64,000 bases of DNA from JBQKLI01 sp012798975 (GCF_052116305.1 NZ_JBQKLI010000005.1:60600-124599), one strand, 5' to 3'. Positions 33,518-42,406 are shown, counted from the first letter of the stretch. Made by a program: numbers and translations. The notes: generated from the sequence alone by a model not told the origin.

Positions 33518-34540
33518 TTACCAAATACCTAAGAAATGCTGAAGAATCAGAGAGACCGCTGTGATTCCAATCCAGCAGCATAATCCCAATAAAAGAGGTT
33601 TTGCGCCGGATTTTATCATCTGAACAATATTTGTATTGAGTCCTATGGCAGTCATAGCCATAATAATGAAGAATTTGCTTAAGCTTTTTAATGTTGTGAA
33701 AAACTGAGGATGAAAACCAAAGCTTGCAAGGATGGTTGTAATAATAGAAGCCGCGATAAAAAGAAGGATAAAAGCCGGTATTACACTTTTTATGGAGAGC
33801 TTCTTATGTTTGCCTTCTTTTTTGTTTTGAAGGATCGATAATACGATAGTTATAGGAATGATAGCCAATGTACGAGTCAGTTTTACTGTAATCGCGTTAT
33901 CTAAAGTTTGAAATCCTAAATTATGTAAAGAATCCCAAGTAGATGCTGCGGCAGTTACCGATGAGGTGTCGTTTATTGCAGTACCGGCAAAAACTCCAAA
34001 AGCATGCCCGCTTGTTGTATCAAAACCAATCATTCCTCCAAGCCACGGAAAAAGAACAGCAGCTAATACGTTAAAAAAGAAAATGACCGACATAACTTGA
34101 GCGATTTCCCGATGATCTGCTTCAATGACAGGAGCTGTAGCTGCAATAGCAGAGCCTCCGCAGATTGAAGATCCGACACCGATAAGGATGGCAGATTTTT
34201 CAGGAATAGCCAAAGATTTCTGCATAAAAAAGCTTATTATAAGCGATGTTGCAATCGTTGATATTATAATCGGCAGGGATTCTTGCCCTGTTTCTAATAT
34301 AACGGATAAGTTAAGACCAAATCCTAATAATACTACAGCCAGTTGTAGAACTTTGGAAGAAGTAAAACGGATTCCGGGCTGCCATTCATCATACTTAACA
34401 ATCCATGAATGGAAAATCATACCAATGATAATTCCAAAAACAGGTCCCCCAATAATAGGAAAAAAGGAGCCTAGCAGAAAAGCAGGCAAAGCTAAGATAA
34501 AGCTGATGAGAACGCCTTTGTAAATAGTTGAGATATTCAT
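33518..34540 (-). CDS. yeiH: YeiH-family putative sulfate/anion exporter
   Basis: A 340-residue membrane protein with about ten helices of the Cons_hypoth698 (YeiH/UPF0324) family. Recognisable blocks: VLLGFGLNLSVIL, GVGSSICGGSAIAATAPVI and FAGTAINDTSSVTAAAS, which are near-invariant in the family. It has been proposed as a sulfate or sulfonate-derived anion exporter, but the substrate is not established. AAGGAGG precedes the ATG. Single gene; not next to the taurine or sulfur genes it sometimes accompanies. Confidence 0.88.
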   Translation of the reverse strand: MNISTIYKGVLISFILALPAFLLGSFFPIIGGPVFGIIIGMIFHSWIVKYDEWQPGIRFTSSKVLQLAVVLLGFGLNLSVILETGQESLPIIISTIATSLIISFFMQKSLAIPEKSAILIGVGSSICGGSAIAATAPVIEADHREIAQVMSVIFFFNVLAAVLFPWLGGMIGFDTTSGHAFGVFAGTAINDTSSVTAAASTWDSLHNLGFQTLDNAITVKLTRTLAIIPITIVLSILQNKKEGKHKKLSIKSVIPAFILLFIAASIITTILASFGFHPQFFTTLKSLSKFFIIMAMTAIGLNTNIVQMIKSGAKPLLLGLCCWIGITAVSLILQHFLGIW

Positions 34541-34653
34541 GTTTTCCTCCTTAAAATTAAATTGCTAATGTATTTTAACGGAAAAGAAATCATAAGTCTA
34601 GTTAATATAAAAAATATGTTGTATGTATAATATAAATATAGATAAATTGTAGG

Positions 34654-34687
34654 CAAAAAAAATCTCTAAGGCCCCATAGAGATTTTT
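34654..34687 (-). terminator. Terminator after the Fur-family regulator
   Basis: AAAAATCTCTA / TAGAGATTTTT stem with an 8-nt loop, 30 bp after the stop. Confidence 0.75.
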
Positions 34688-34717
34688 AGTAAATATTTTT
34701 ATGAATTGTAAAGAAAG

Positions 34718-35137
34718 CTATTTATTATCCGGGCTGCATTTGGGGCAGATGCCTTTTATCAGAAGCTGGGTATCTTCTACGGTAAATCCAGACAAATCAT
34801 CTGAAAGTACAGAATCCGGTTTTAATTCTATATCGTAAATATGGCTGCATTTGCTGCAGATAAAATGACCATGAGGGTGATCAGCGATTTCATAACGGTT
34901 TTCGTCTTGGTTGGTGGCGATCATGTGTATAAGACCCTTTTGAGTGAAGAGTTTTAAAGTGTTGTAAACGGTAGCCTTAGATAAAGCAGGGGACTCTTTT
35001 TGCAAGACGCGATTGATCTCATCTGCAGTAGGGTGGCCCTCTTGCTTCATGATATAGTCTAGGATGATAATCCGTTGATGAGTAGGCTGAATACCGCTTT
35101 CTCTTAATTTTTCAACAACGGGATTAAAAGTATTCAT
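34718..35137 (-). CDS. perR: Fur-family regulator, PerR-like
   Basis: A 139-residue metalloregulator. Winged-helix domain: GIQPTHQRIIILDYI, HPTADEINRVL, and SKATVYNTLKLF as the recognition helix. The dimer domain has HGHFICSKCSHIYDI and GICPKCS, the two CxxC pairs that hold structural zinc, and the regulatory His/Asp positions around DENRYEIADHPHGH. This pattern fits PerR, the peroxide sensor, better than Fur. The start at 35137 gives the usual family length; an upstream in-frame extension runs through its promoter. The heme catalase at 22.9 kb is a plausible regulon member. Confidence 0.85.
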   Translation of the reverse strand: MNTFNPVVEKLRESGIQPTHQRIIILDYIMKQEGHPTADEINRVLQKESPALSKATVYNTLKLFTQKGLIHMIATNQDENRYEIADHPHGHFICSKCSHIYDIELKPDSVLSDDLSGFTVEDTQLLIKGICPKCSPDNK

Positions 35138-35176
35138 GATTCGATTCCCCCCTTTTTGCACATTTATTCTATATTT

Positions 35177-35205
35177 ATAATAGTTACAAAATTGTAGAAT
35201 GTCAA
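35177..35205 (-). promoter_or_regulatory. Consensus promoter of the PerR-like gene with overlapping dyad
   Basis: Read on the minus strand: TTGACA (35205-35200), a 17-bp spacer, TATTAT (35182-35177). The 15-bp segment CTATTATAAATATAG over the -10 box is an imperfect palindrome similar in shape to PerR boxes, suggesting autoregulation. Confidence 0.7.
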
Positions 35206-35318
35206 GGATAACAGGAAAAGGACAGGTAAAAACCAGGGCAGAAAAATAGTGCAGCCCTGGTTTAATGTCTATATATTTATCCTTAGAGAAGCGGTACAGC
35301 AAAGCCAAGCACAGAGGT

Positions 35319-36479
35319 TTACTGATCCTTACGGCGTACAGATAATAAGGACTGCTTTAGCTCTTCTTCCATAAGAAGGAGTTCTTTTTCTGCTTGGATT
35401 CGCTTTTCCCGGCCTTGTTCTTGAATGGTAATCGTTTCTTGAATCGTATCGATCAGATCTCTGTTTACTTTTTTTAAACTTTCCATATCGATGATACCGC
35501 GTTCCGATTCTCTGGCTGTTTCAATGGTATTTGTACGGAGCTTTTCGGAGTTCTTTACTAAGAGCTCATTTGTAGTATCATTAACAGATTTTTGAAGCTT
35601 TAATGCATTTTCTTGGCGCAGAAGTCCGATAGCGATAATAATCTGGCTTTTCCATAGAGGAATTGTATTTAGTATCGCTGTTTGGATTTTATCGATCAGC
35701 ATTTTGTCGTTATTTTGTATCAGTTTTATCTGAGGAGCTGTTTGGATGCTCATTTGTTTTGAGAGTTTAAGATCATGCACTTTTTTCTCGAAACGGTTTA
35801 CGGTGTCTTCAAAGTCTCTCACAAGCTGTGCGCTCATGGGGTCGTTGGAGGATACTGCTTCTTGGCGCAGTTTAGGAATGGTTGTATTCCTGGTTTCTTC
35901 AATTAATTCTTCCCCTGCAATGATATAGAGCTGCAGATTGTTAAAATATTCCAGATTCTTTTCGTATAAATTATCAAACAAAGCAATATCTTTCATCATT
36001 TGGAGTCTTGCTTGATCCAGCTGATCCTCGATGCGATCGATTTGAATTTCTACTGTTTCGTATTTCGCATTGAAGCGGTCCATTTTTTTACCGAAAGAAG
36101 AAAAGAAAGGAATATTATCAAAAAAGCCTTTTTTTGTTTCGAGATCTTCGATTTCCAGATCTTTTACCTGAAGCATAAGCTCGCTAAGGAGAGGACCTAC
36201 TTCGCCGGTATCTTTGTTGTGGATTTTTGTAAGGATCGTATCGGAAAAGTCGGATAGATTTTTTTGAGCGCCCACACCAAATGTTATAGTCTGAGAAGAG
36301 TCTAAAAGGTTAATGCCTTCTTTTATTTCTTCAACTTTTTTTCGCTCTTCTAGTGTAAGGATTTCTTTTTTTTCGGCAATTTCCTTGATTGCCTCTGCTC
36401 GAAGTTCTTCAGGATCTGTTTGTACAAGTTCTTGAGCAGCTGTTTTATTTTTCAAATCATTTAGATTAATGTCTCCCAT
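35319..36479 (-). CDS. telA: Toxic anion resistance protein, TelA/KlaA family
   Basis: A 386-residue soluble, mostly helical protein of the TelA family. Typical blocks: FGVGAQKNLSDFSDTIL, then KGFFDNIPFFSSFGKKMDRF, and ALFDNLYEKNLEYFNNL, with Ile/Gln-rich helices toward the C-terminus. Members affect tellurite tolerance and cell envelope stress in Firmicutes, with an unknown mechanism. CAGGAGG lies 8 nt before the ATG. It is 180 bp upstream of and on the same strand as the Fur-family gene but that gene has its own promoter. Confidence 0.88.
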   Translation of the reverse strand: MGDINLNDLKNKTAAQELVQTDPEELRAEAIKEIAEKKEILTLEERKKVEEIKEGINLLDSSQTITFGVGAQKNLSDFSDTILTKIHNKDTGEVGPLLSELMLQVKDLEIEDLETKKGFFDNIPFFSSFGKKMDRFNAKYETVEIQIDRIEDQLDQARLQMMKDIALFDNLYEKNLEYFNNLQLYIIAGEELIEETRNTTIPKLRQEAVSSNDPMSAQLVRDFEDTVNRFEKKVHDLKLSKQMSIQTAPQIKLIQNNDKMLIDKIQTAILNTIPLWKSQIIIAIGLLRQENALKLQKSVNDTTNELLVKNSEKLRTNTIETARESERGIIDMESLKKVNRDLIDTIQETITIQEQGREKRIQAEKELLLMEEELKQSLLSVRRKDQ

Positions 36480-36951
36480 TTCAACCTCCTGTTTAAATAG
36501 TACTAGGTATAAAACGTCAGAGCCGAAAGTTTTAAATTTTAATTTCCTAGACTCGGATTTCTACGAACGACTCCCTTTTCTTTTACTATTTTATCAGATA
36601 ACTCCTTATTTATACAGACTGCTGTGAAAGTGAAGCGTTCTAAAATAAAAGAGGATGATAATTATAAAAAAGAGAAGGAAAATAGAACGATCTAAAAATA
36701 AAATTCAAGGTTATTAAAAAAATGTCATGAATATAGTATAAGAATAAAGTTTATGGTAAAATACTGTTATTTCAAATAAGAATGGGTATATAAATTTTGC
36801 TGGTAAATATTTATCAGTAAAATTGTAAAATTGATGTTTGGCTCAAAATGAACTTGGTATATGTCACACACCCATCATTTTGCGAACATTTATGTCCGAT
36901 TAAATGATAAATTATTAACGATTTATCAAAAAAATAATGAGGAGTGAAAAT
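36480..36951. other. 470-bp gap between divergent telA and the FMN-binding lipoprotein gene
   Basis: No gene is seen. It must hold both promoters. A dyad GATAAAT-N8-ATTTATC at 36906-36927 lies just before the ribosome binding site of the FMN-binding protein gene. No riboswitch or repeat copy is recognised. Confidence 0.4.
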
Positions 36952-37293
36952 ATGAAAAAAGTATTATTTGGTATTGCATTAATTGCTGCATTAGGAATAG
37001 CAGCTTGTGGAAATCAGCAGAAAAGTACATTCAATGATGGTGAATATACAGGAACTGCTGCAGGTTATGGCGGAGATTTAGAAGTAAAGGTTACAGTAGC
37101 CGAGAACAAGATTAATAATGTAGAAGTTGTTACTCATAGCGAAACAGCAGGAATCTCTGACGAAGCTATTTCAGAAATTCCTAAGAAAATTGTCGAAGCA
37201 CAAAACACGGAAGTAGACGTTGTGTCAGGTAGTACCGTAACATCAGATGGTATAAAAGCGGCAGCAGCAGATGCGTTAACTCAAGCAAAATAA
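36952..37293 (+). CDS. FMN-binding domain lipoprotein
   Basis: A 113-residue surface lipoprotein. Signal peptide and lipobox GIAACG, then a single FMN_bind domain: GTAAGYGGDLEVKVTVAENKI, VVTHSETAGISDEA, and VVSGSTVTSDGI. The SGST sequence matches the target where ApbE attaches FMN to a Ser/Thr. Such flavinylated lipoproteins carry electrons outside the membrane in Gram-positive extracellular electron transfer. The ATG at 36952 is preceded by GAGGAG. A 46-residue membrane protein gene follows; no other electron-transfer genes are adjacent. Confidence 0.88.
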   Translation: MKKVLFGIALIAALGIAACGNQQKSTFNDGEYTGTAAGYGGDLEVKVTVAENKINNVEVVTHSETAGISDEAISEIPKKIVEAQNTEVDVVSGSTVTSDGIKAAAADALTQAK

Positions 37294-37297
37294 GCGG

Positions 37298-37325
37298 AAA
37301 GATCTCCTCTGGAGATCTTTTTTTA
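37298..37325 (+). terminator. Terminator after the FMN-binding protein gene
   Basis: AAAGATCTCC-TCT-GGAGATCTTT followed by T residues. Confidence 0.8.
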
Positions 37326-37399
37326 TTTCTTTTTATTTCAAAAAAAATGGGTATCAATAGATTAGAGTTTACAAAAACAATTGTATGAGGAGGTTTATT

Positions 37400-37540
37400 A
37401 TGAAATTCTTCGATAAAGCACCATCCAAAGGGGAACAAGCTGTAGATGTTATGAGAAATATTTCTTTTGTATTAAAAGTTGTATCTATGCTCTTAACAGT
37501 AGCACTGTTTATAGCAGTGCAAATGGGTTATGACGAATAA
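37400..37540 (+). CDS. 46-residue single-span membrane protein
   Basis: A short gene with a strong GAGGAGGT site before its ATG. The product starts MKFFDKAPSKGEQAVDVMRN and has one hydrophobic helix (about residues 22-43), ending MGYDE. It has its own terminator at 37568 and a terminator before it, so it is a separate transcript. Small proteins of this kind often attach to larger membrane complexes. No family is recognised; the strong RBS and clean boundaries support it being real. Confidence 0.65.
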   Translation: MKFFDKAPSKGEQAVDVMRNISFVLKVVSMLLTVALFIAVQMGYDE

Positions 37541-37567
37541 TAAGACAGCAGAATAGTAAAAGTTTGT

Positions 37568-37594
37568 AAGGATGCACTCAGTGCATCCTTATTT
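37568..37594 (+). terminator. Terminator after the 46-residue gene
   Basis: AAGGATGCAC / GTGCATCCTT with loop TCA, then ATTTT. Confidence 0.75.
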
Positions 37595-37603
37595 TAGTGG
37601 AAG

Positions 37604-37660
37604 AGCTTAAAAGAGGGGAGAGGGGAGTTGTGGTGGAAACGTGGGGCATGTTTCTTTTGG
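37604..37660 (+). repeat. Dispersed purine-rich repeat, copy E, with hairpin
   Basis: GAGGGGAGAGGGGAGTTGTG core (37612-37631), then hairpin GAAACG 37636-37641, loop TGGGGCA (7 nt), TGTTTC 37649-37654 with one G-U pair. Confidence 0.7.
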
Positions 37661-37869
37661 ATTTAAAGAGCGAAAAATCATCGTATTTCTTGAAGTGCTA
37701 TTGCTTGAATATGGAAATATAATGGAAGGCTAATACTAAGAGCAGTAAAAAATGTATCGTTTTTATTTTGATTTAATAGGTGGTGGATAAAAGTATTTAT
37801 AAGGATTTGAGTATAATTGAGGAAATAGTTTTCTTAGGGTAAAAGTTGGGGTTATACTTGAGTAAAAGG

Positions 37870-37888
37870 GTAGTAAATGGTTTACTAC
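37870..37888. promoter_or_regulatory. Short dyad before the second TrpXYP-like operon
   Basis: GTAGTAAA-TGG-TTTACTAC. A TACAAT at 37904-37909 lies 17 bp after the TTTACT half, so the dyad may overlap the promoter's -35 region. No T-box is present here, unlike the paralogous operon at 4.6 kb. Confidence 0.4.
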
Positions 37889-37942
37889 TTTCATGTTTTG
37901 CTGTACAATAGCAATTATTAGGCTGTATATAAGGAGGAAGAG

Positions 37943-38944
37943 ATGAAAAAATTTACTAAAATATTAATGACAGGGTTATTATCGGCTATGCTTTTAGCTT
38001 CTTGCGGAAATAACCAGCAGAATATAGATTCAAGCAATCCTGGAAGCGGTGAAGCGCCAAGCGGAGCAAAAAAAGTAGGTGTTATCCAGCTTGTAGAGCA
38101 TGAAGCTTTAGACAGCTCTTATAATGGTTTTGTGGAAGGTCTAAAAGAAGCTGGATTCAATGATGGCGAAAATCTTGTCATCGATTTTAACAACGCTCAA
38201 GGAGATCAAAGCAATACGACTACTATTGCTCAAAAACTGAAAAATGACAATCCAGATTTGATCTTTGCTATCGCAACTCCAGCAGCTCAGGCTGTTGCAA
38301 ATCAAACATCAGAAATACCGATCGTAATTACCTCTGTTACCGATCCGAAAGTTGCAGGACTTGTGGATTCGAATGAGGCTCCAGGAGGAAATGTTACCGG
38401 GACATCGGATTTAACACCAGTAGAAGATCAAATCAATTTGATTAAGGAAATTCTTCCAGAAGCAAAACGATTAGGTGTTATGTATACTTCATCCGAAGAC
38501 AACTCGATTTTACAAGCAGAAATGGCAAAAACTGCAGGAGAAGCTGCAGGTTTCGAAGTCAGCGAATATACTGTTTCTAAAACAGAAGATATTATGGCAG
38601 TGTCCCAGTCGGCTATAGGAAAGGTAGATGCTATTTACATTCCAACAGATAATCTTCTAGCTGCAAATATGACAGCTGTATCACAGATAACAACACCAGC
38701 TAAAATTCCTCTAATCGTTGGCGAAAAAGGAATGATGGAGCAGGGCGGTCTTGCTACAAAAGGTATCGACTATTTAGAATTAGGAAAACAGACAGGGGCT
38801 ATGGCAGCAAGAATTCTAAATGGCGAAAAGCCTGCAGATATGCCTATCGAATATCAAGAAGAATCTGTTCTTTATGTCAATCAAAAAGTAGCAGACGAAC
38901 TAGGAATCACTTTGCCGCAAAGTGTTTTAGATCAAGCGAAATAA
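37943..38944 (+). CDS. ABC transporter substrate-binding lipoprotein, TrpX-like (second locus)
   Basis: A 333-residue lipoprotein of the ABC_sub_bind family. Lipobox LLASC at about residues 17-21, then GVIQLVEHEALDSSYNGFVEG, FAIATPAAQAVANQTS, SVTDPKVAGLV and VTGTSDLTPVEDQINL. It is clearly paralogous to the protein at 3579-4601. It leads a three-gene operon. Because no T-box precedes it, its ligand may differ, or the same ligand may be handled under different control. AAGGAGG precedes the ATG. Confidence 0.88.
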   Translation: MKKFTKILMTGLLSAMLLASCGNNQQNIDSSNPGSGEAPSGAKKVGVIQLVEHEALDSSYNGFVEGLKEAGFNDGENLVIDFNNAQGDQSNTTTIAQKLKNDNPDLIFAIATPAAQAVANQTSEIPIVITSVTDPKVAGLVDSNEAPGGNVTGTSDLTPVEDQINLIKEILPEAKRLGVMYTSSEDNSILQAEMAKTAGEAAGFEVSEYTVSKTEDIMAVSQSAIGKVDAIYIPTDNLLAANMTAVSQITTPAKIPLIVGEKGMMEQGGLATKGIDYLELGKQTGAMAARILNGEKPADMPIEYQEESVLYVNQKVADELGITLPQSVLDQAK

Positions 38945-38953
38945 GGAGCACAA

Positions 38954-39862
38954 ATGGAATTTATACTTGCATTGCAAGGTGCAGCCGCCCAGGGGGTTCT
39001 CTGGGCGTTGTTGTGCCTAGGAACATATATTACATTTAGATTATTGGACTTTCCGGATCTATCTGTAGACGGAAGTTTTGCTACAGGCGCTGCAGTAACC
39101 GCGATTATGATGACAAATGGAGTGAATCCCTTTATTTCATTAATTGTCGCTACGATTGCAGGGGCAATAGCAGGCATGGTAACAGGGTTTCTTCATACGA
39201 AATTCAAAATTCCGGCAGTATTGGCTGGGATTTTAACACAAATCGCTCTTTATTCTGTAAACTTGAGAATCATGGGAAGAGCGAATCTCCCATTGCTGAG
39301 ATTTGACACAATCTTTACAGGAGCGTCGAATCTTTTTGGAAGTATTGGACTAAACCTTTCTGTGGATCAGGTAGCTCTTATTGTAGGGATCCTTATTATT
39401 ATCCTTACCATTTCCATTCTTTATTGGTTCTTTGGAACAGAGATCGGGTCTGCAATTCGTGCTACTGGAAATAACGGAGCGATGGTTCGGGCTTTAGGAC
39501 AGAATACAGATACAACGAAAGTAATAGCATTAATGGTATCCAACGCCCTTGTAGGTCTTTCAGGAGCCTTAGTAGCTCAATATCAAGGTGCGGCGGATGT
39601 AGGAATGGGAGCTGGAGCTATCGTAATCGGTTTAGCATCTATTGTTATCGGAGAAGTGCTATTTCCTCGTGTAAAGACTTTCTGGGGAGCCTTGGCAGCT
39701 ATCGCTATAGGATCCTTTATCTATAGAGCTATTGTAGCAGTTGTTCTTCAAATGGGAATGAATACAAATGATTTAAAACTGCTCACTGCAGTTATCGTTG
39801 CTTTAGCGCTGGGCATTCCTGTGATGCTTCCTCGTAAAAAAAGCAAAACTCAAAATGTGTAG
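38954..39862 (+). CDS. ABC transporter permease, TrpY-like (second locus)
   Basis: A 302-residue polytopic permease starting 9 bp after the binding protein stop. Family blocks: CLGTYITFRLLDFPDLSVDG near the N-terminus, LRIMGRANLPLLRFDTIF and VIGLASIVIGEVLF. The same blocks occur in the permease at 2679-3566, which supports gene or operon duplication or independent acquisition of the same transporter family. About nine hydrophobic segments. Confidence 0.88.
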   Translation: MEFILALQGAAAQGVLWALLCLGTYITFRLLDFPDLSVDGSFATGAAVTAIMMTNGVNPFISLIVATIAGAIAGMVTGFLHTKFKIPAVLAGILTQIALYSVNLRIMGRANLPLLRFDTIFTGASNLFGSIGLNLSVDQVALIVGILIIILTISILYWFFGTEIGSAIRATGNNGAMVRALGQNTDTTKVIALMVSNALVGLSGALVAQYQGAADVGMGAGAIVIGLASIVIGEVLFPRVKTFWGALAAIAIGSFIYRAIVAVVLQMGMNTNDLKLLTAVIVALALGIPVMLPRKKSKTQNV

Positions 39863-39871
39863 GAGGGGAAA

Positions 39872-40666
39872 ATGTTAGAATTAAAAGGAATCAGCAAAAC
39901 CTTTAATCCCGGCACCATAAATGAGAAAAAAGCGATCACAAATCTCGATTTATCTATTCTCGAAGGAGATTTCATCACTGTAATCGGAAGCAATGGCGCA
40001 GGAAAGTCTACAATTTTAAATTTAATTTCAGGAGTAATTCCCATAGATTCTGGAAAGATGCTCTTAGAAAATCAAGATATCACAAATATGAAAGAGTTTA
40101 AAAGAGCGGCCTTCTTAGGGAGAGTTTTTCAGGATCCTATGCTGGGAACAGCTGGAAACATGATGCTGGAAGAAAATCTTGCCATGGCAAACCGCCGCGG
40201 AAAAAGCAGAGGACTTGCTTGGGGAATTACGGACAAAGAAAGAGGACTGTTCAAAGAAAAGCTTAAAACTTTAGACTTGGGATTAGAAGACCGTTTAAAA
40301 GCGAAGGTGGGTCTTCTATCTGGAGGGCAAAGACAAGCTGTAACGCTTCTTATGGCGACACTGCAGCAGCCGAAACTTCTATTATTAGACGAACATACAG
40401 CAGCTCTTGACCCAAAAACAGCTGCAAAAGTTTTAGAAGTAACGGATAATCTTGTACAGAATAATCGCTTAACAACCCTTATGATTACCCATAATATGAG
40501 AGATGCAATCCGTTTGGGAAACCGTCTGATTATGATGAATCAGGGAAAAATTATTTACGATGTAGAAGGGGAAGAAAAGAAGAATCTTACAGTAGAAGAT
40601 CTTCTGAAAAAATTCGAAGTCATGAGCGGAGAAGAATTAACAAACGACAGTTTATTATTAGGTTAG
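39872..40666 (+). CDS. ABC transporter ATP-binding protein, TrpP-like (second locus)
   Basis: A 264-residue ATPase: Walker A GSNGAGKST, Q-loop RVFQDP, signature LSGGQRQAVTLLMA, Walker B LLLLDEHTAALDPKTA, switch His ITHNMRD. The DEHTAALDPKT block matches the first locus exactly in this stretch. AGGAGG precedes the ATG. Last gene of its operon; a terminator follows at once. Confidence 0.9.
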   Translation: MLELKGISKTFNPGTINEKKAITNLDLSILEGDFITVIGSNGAGKSTILNLISGVIPIDSGKMLLENQDITNMKEFKRAAFLGRVFQDPMLGTAGNMMLEENLAMANRRGKSRGLAWGITDKERGLFKEKLKTLDLGLEDRLKAKVGLLSGGQRQAVTLLMATLQQPKLLLLDEHTAALDPKTAAKVLEVTDNLVQNNRLTTLMITHNMRDAIRLGNRLIMMNQGKIIYDVEGEEKKNLTVEDLLKKFEVMSGEELTNDSLLLG

Positions 40667-40668
40667 TT

Positions 40669-40697
40669 AAAGAGACGAAGAAATTCGTCTCTTTTTT
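40669..40697 (+). terminator. Terminator after the second TrpXYP-like operon
   Basis: AAAGAGACGA / TCGTCTCTTT stem with loop AGAAAT, then T6. Confidence 0.8.
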
Positions 40698-40778
40698 ATT
40701 TGTTCTTCCCAGAACTCAAAAGGATTTGCGGATCTTGATATGAATCGAGGAAGGTTACAAGTCAATTACGGAAAGACA

Positions 40779-40845
40779 CTTACCTATGTCTTGACACAAA
40801 TTACTTACCCATGTCTTGATCAGGCTTACCCATGTCGTGATCAGA
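40779..40845. repeat. Three tandem imperfect 21-25-bp repeats
   Basis: Units begin at 40779, 40804 and 40825 with CTTACCYATGTCKTGAYCA. The second and third are both 21 bp and differ at two positions. They lie in a non-coding gap between a terminator and an oxidoreductase gene. Confidence 0.65.
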
Positions 40846-40900
40846 CCCCGCCTTTCTCTTCCCTACTTCCTAAAACCTATAACCTATTCCCTATCTTTTT

Positions 40901-40931
40901 CTATCTTTTCCTCCGTAACTCCACTCTTTAT
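40901..40931 (-). repeat. Purine-rich repeat, partial copy (reverse)
   Basis: On the minus strand this reads AAAGAGTGGAGTTACGGAGG, the repeat's core, without a clear terminal hairpin. Confidence 0.45.
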
Positions 40932-40994
40932 TTTCGATCTTTATAACCTCGAATAATTGGGTAGCTATAAAGTACAGAGAAAGGGGTGCAGTTT

Positions 40995-42338
40995 ATGAAA
41001 ATTATTGTTATTGGAGGTACGGCAGCGGGTCTTTCTGCTGCTTCGAAGATAAAGAGAGAACATAAGGATTGGGATGTTTCTGTATATGAGAGATCTGGTT
41101 TTACCAGCTACGGTTCCTGCGGGCTTCCTTATTATGTACAGGGAATTATTGAAAAGCCTGAGGACTTGATGCATCTCACAGTAAAGGATTTAGAAGAAAA
41201 AAGAGGAATTAAAACAAAAATCCGCCACGAAGTGATAAAGCTTGATCATAAGAATAAAAAGATTGTGGTTAAAGATTTGGAAAAAGGGGAGGAGTTTGAA
41301 GATCATTATGACGAGATCGTCTTAGCTACAGGAGCCTCCGCTTCTTTTCCTCCGATTAAAGGAATCGATACAGGGGAAGTGTATACTCTTCGTCAAGTGG
41401 AAGACGGGATTAAGATTCGAAAAAAGGCCGAGAGTTCATCTTCTGCAGTGATCCTCGGCGGAGGTTATATCGGACTTGAAATGGCGGAAGGTTTAAAAGG
41501 TCAAGGTTTGGACATTCACTTAGTGGACCGAAACGAAGGGTTCTTTAAAGCTTATGAAAAAGATCATTCAGAAAAAGTGCGAGAGGTCTTAGAAAAAGAA
41601 GGGATTCATCTTCATATGGGCGTGGACACGGAAGAGATTCTCTCCGAAGAGGGGAAGTTCAAAGCTGTAAAAGGCAAAGACGGCTCTCTTATCGAAGGAG
41701 ACTTCCTAATGGCAGCTCTTGGAGCAAGACCCAACACTTCTTTGGGAGAAGAAAATGGGGTAGAGCTTGGAGCCGGGAAGGCTTACCGTGTGAATAAAAA
41801 AATGCAGACGAATGTTGAGGGCATCTGGGCTTGCGGCGACTGCGCCACTTCAACAAATATTATTACAGGAGAAGAAACCTATATTCCTTTAGCTCCCACA
41901 GCGAATAAGCAGGGTAGAGTCTGCGGAGTGAATCTTTCCGGAGGAGATCAGGAGTTTAAGGGGGTTCTCGCTTCTCAGATCGTAAAAATATTCGATCTTT
42001 TTATCGCAGCGACAGGATTCCACTATGAAGAGGCGAAAGAGCTTGGGTATGACGTTGAGAAAGTTACAGTAGAACAGCCCTCCAAAGCCGGCTATTTTCC
42101 GGGAGGAGTACGACTTGCCATGACCTTGATCTTCGAAAAAGGAAGCGGAAGAATTTTAGGCTGCGAGATGAGCGGCGACGAGTCTATAAACGGCAGAGTA
42201 AATACAGTAGCGGCTGCCATTACCTTGGGCGCGACTCTAGAAGATCTTAAAAATATGGATTTCCTTTATACACCTGCAACAGCTCCTGTTTATGACATAA
42301 TGATTATAGCAGCAAGACAAGGACTTAAAAAAATATAA
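40995..42338 (+). CDS. Pyridine nucleotide-disulfide oxidoreductase (CoA-disulfide reductase / NADH oxidase family)
   Basis: A 447-residue flavoenzyme. FAD-binding VIGGTAAGLSAAS at the N-terminus, the single redox Cys in SYGSCGLPYY (about residue 42), NAD-binding VILGGGYIGLEMAEGL (about 152-167) and the FAD motif GIWACGDCA. A lone Cys in this position is the mark of CoA-disulfide reductases, NADH oxidases and NADH peroxidases, which form a Cys-CoA disulfide or Cys-sulfenic acid. It would reduce disulfides or oxygen or peroxide with NAD(P)H. Start at 40995 after AAAGGGG. Single gene. Confidence 0.88.
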   Translation: MKIIVIGGTAAGLSAASKIKREHKDWDVSVYERSGFTSYGSCGLPYYVQGIIEKPEDLMHLTVKDLEEKRGIKTKIRHEVIKLDHKNKKIVVKDLEKGEEFEDHYDEIVLATGASASFPPIKGIDTGEVYTLRQVEDGIKIRKKAESSSSAVILGGGYIGLEMAEGLKGQGLDIHLVDRNEGFFKAYEKDHSEKVREVLEKEGIHLHMGVDTEEILSEEGKFKAVKGKDGSLIEGDFLMAALGARPNTSLGEENGVELGAGKAYRVNKKMQTNVEGIWACGDCATSTNIITGEETYIPLAPTANKQGRVCGVNLSGGDQEFKGVLASQIVKIFDLFIAATGFHYEEAKELGYDVEKVTVEQPSKAGYFPGGVRLAMTLIFEKGSGRILGCEMSGDESINGRVNTVAAAITLGATLEDLKNMDFLYTPATAPVYDIMIIAARQGLKKI

Positions 42339-42349
42339 TTCTTTCTAAA

Positions 42350-42406
42350 GAGAAGCTCTCATTAAACACCCTTAAAAAAGGTGGAATTTAGGAGCTTCTT
42401 TTTTAT
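42350..42406 (+). terminator. Terminator after the disulfide oxidoreductase gene
   Basis: Long imperfect hairpin AGAAGCTC...GAGCTTCT with an inner CACC/GGTG pairing, then T6. Confidence 0.65.

Noticed and set aside
34718..35308. Longer Fur-family protein starting at 35308
   Set aside because: The extension crosses a consensus promoter (35205-35177) and would give an atypical length; the ATG at 35137 fits the family.
40779..40845. Possible CRISPR array
   Set aside because: Repeats are 21-25 bp, adjacent to each other with no spacers, and no cas gene is in the window.
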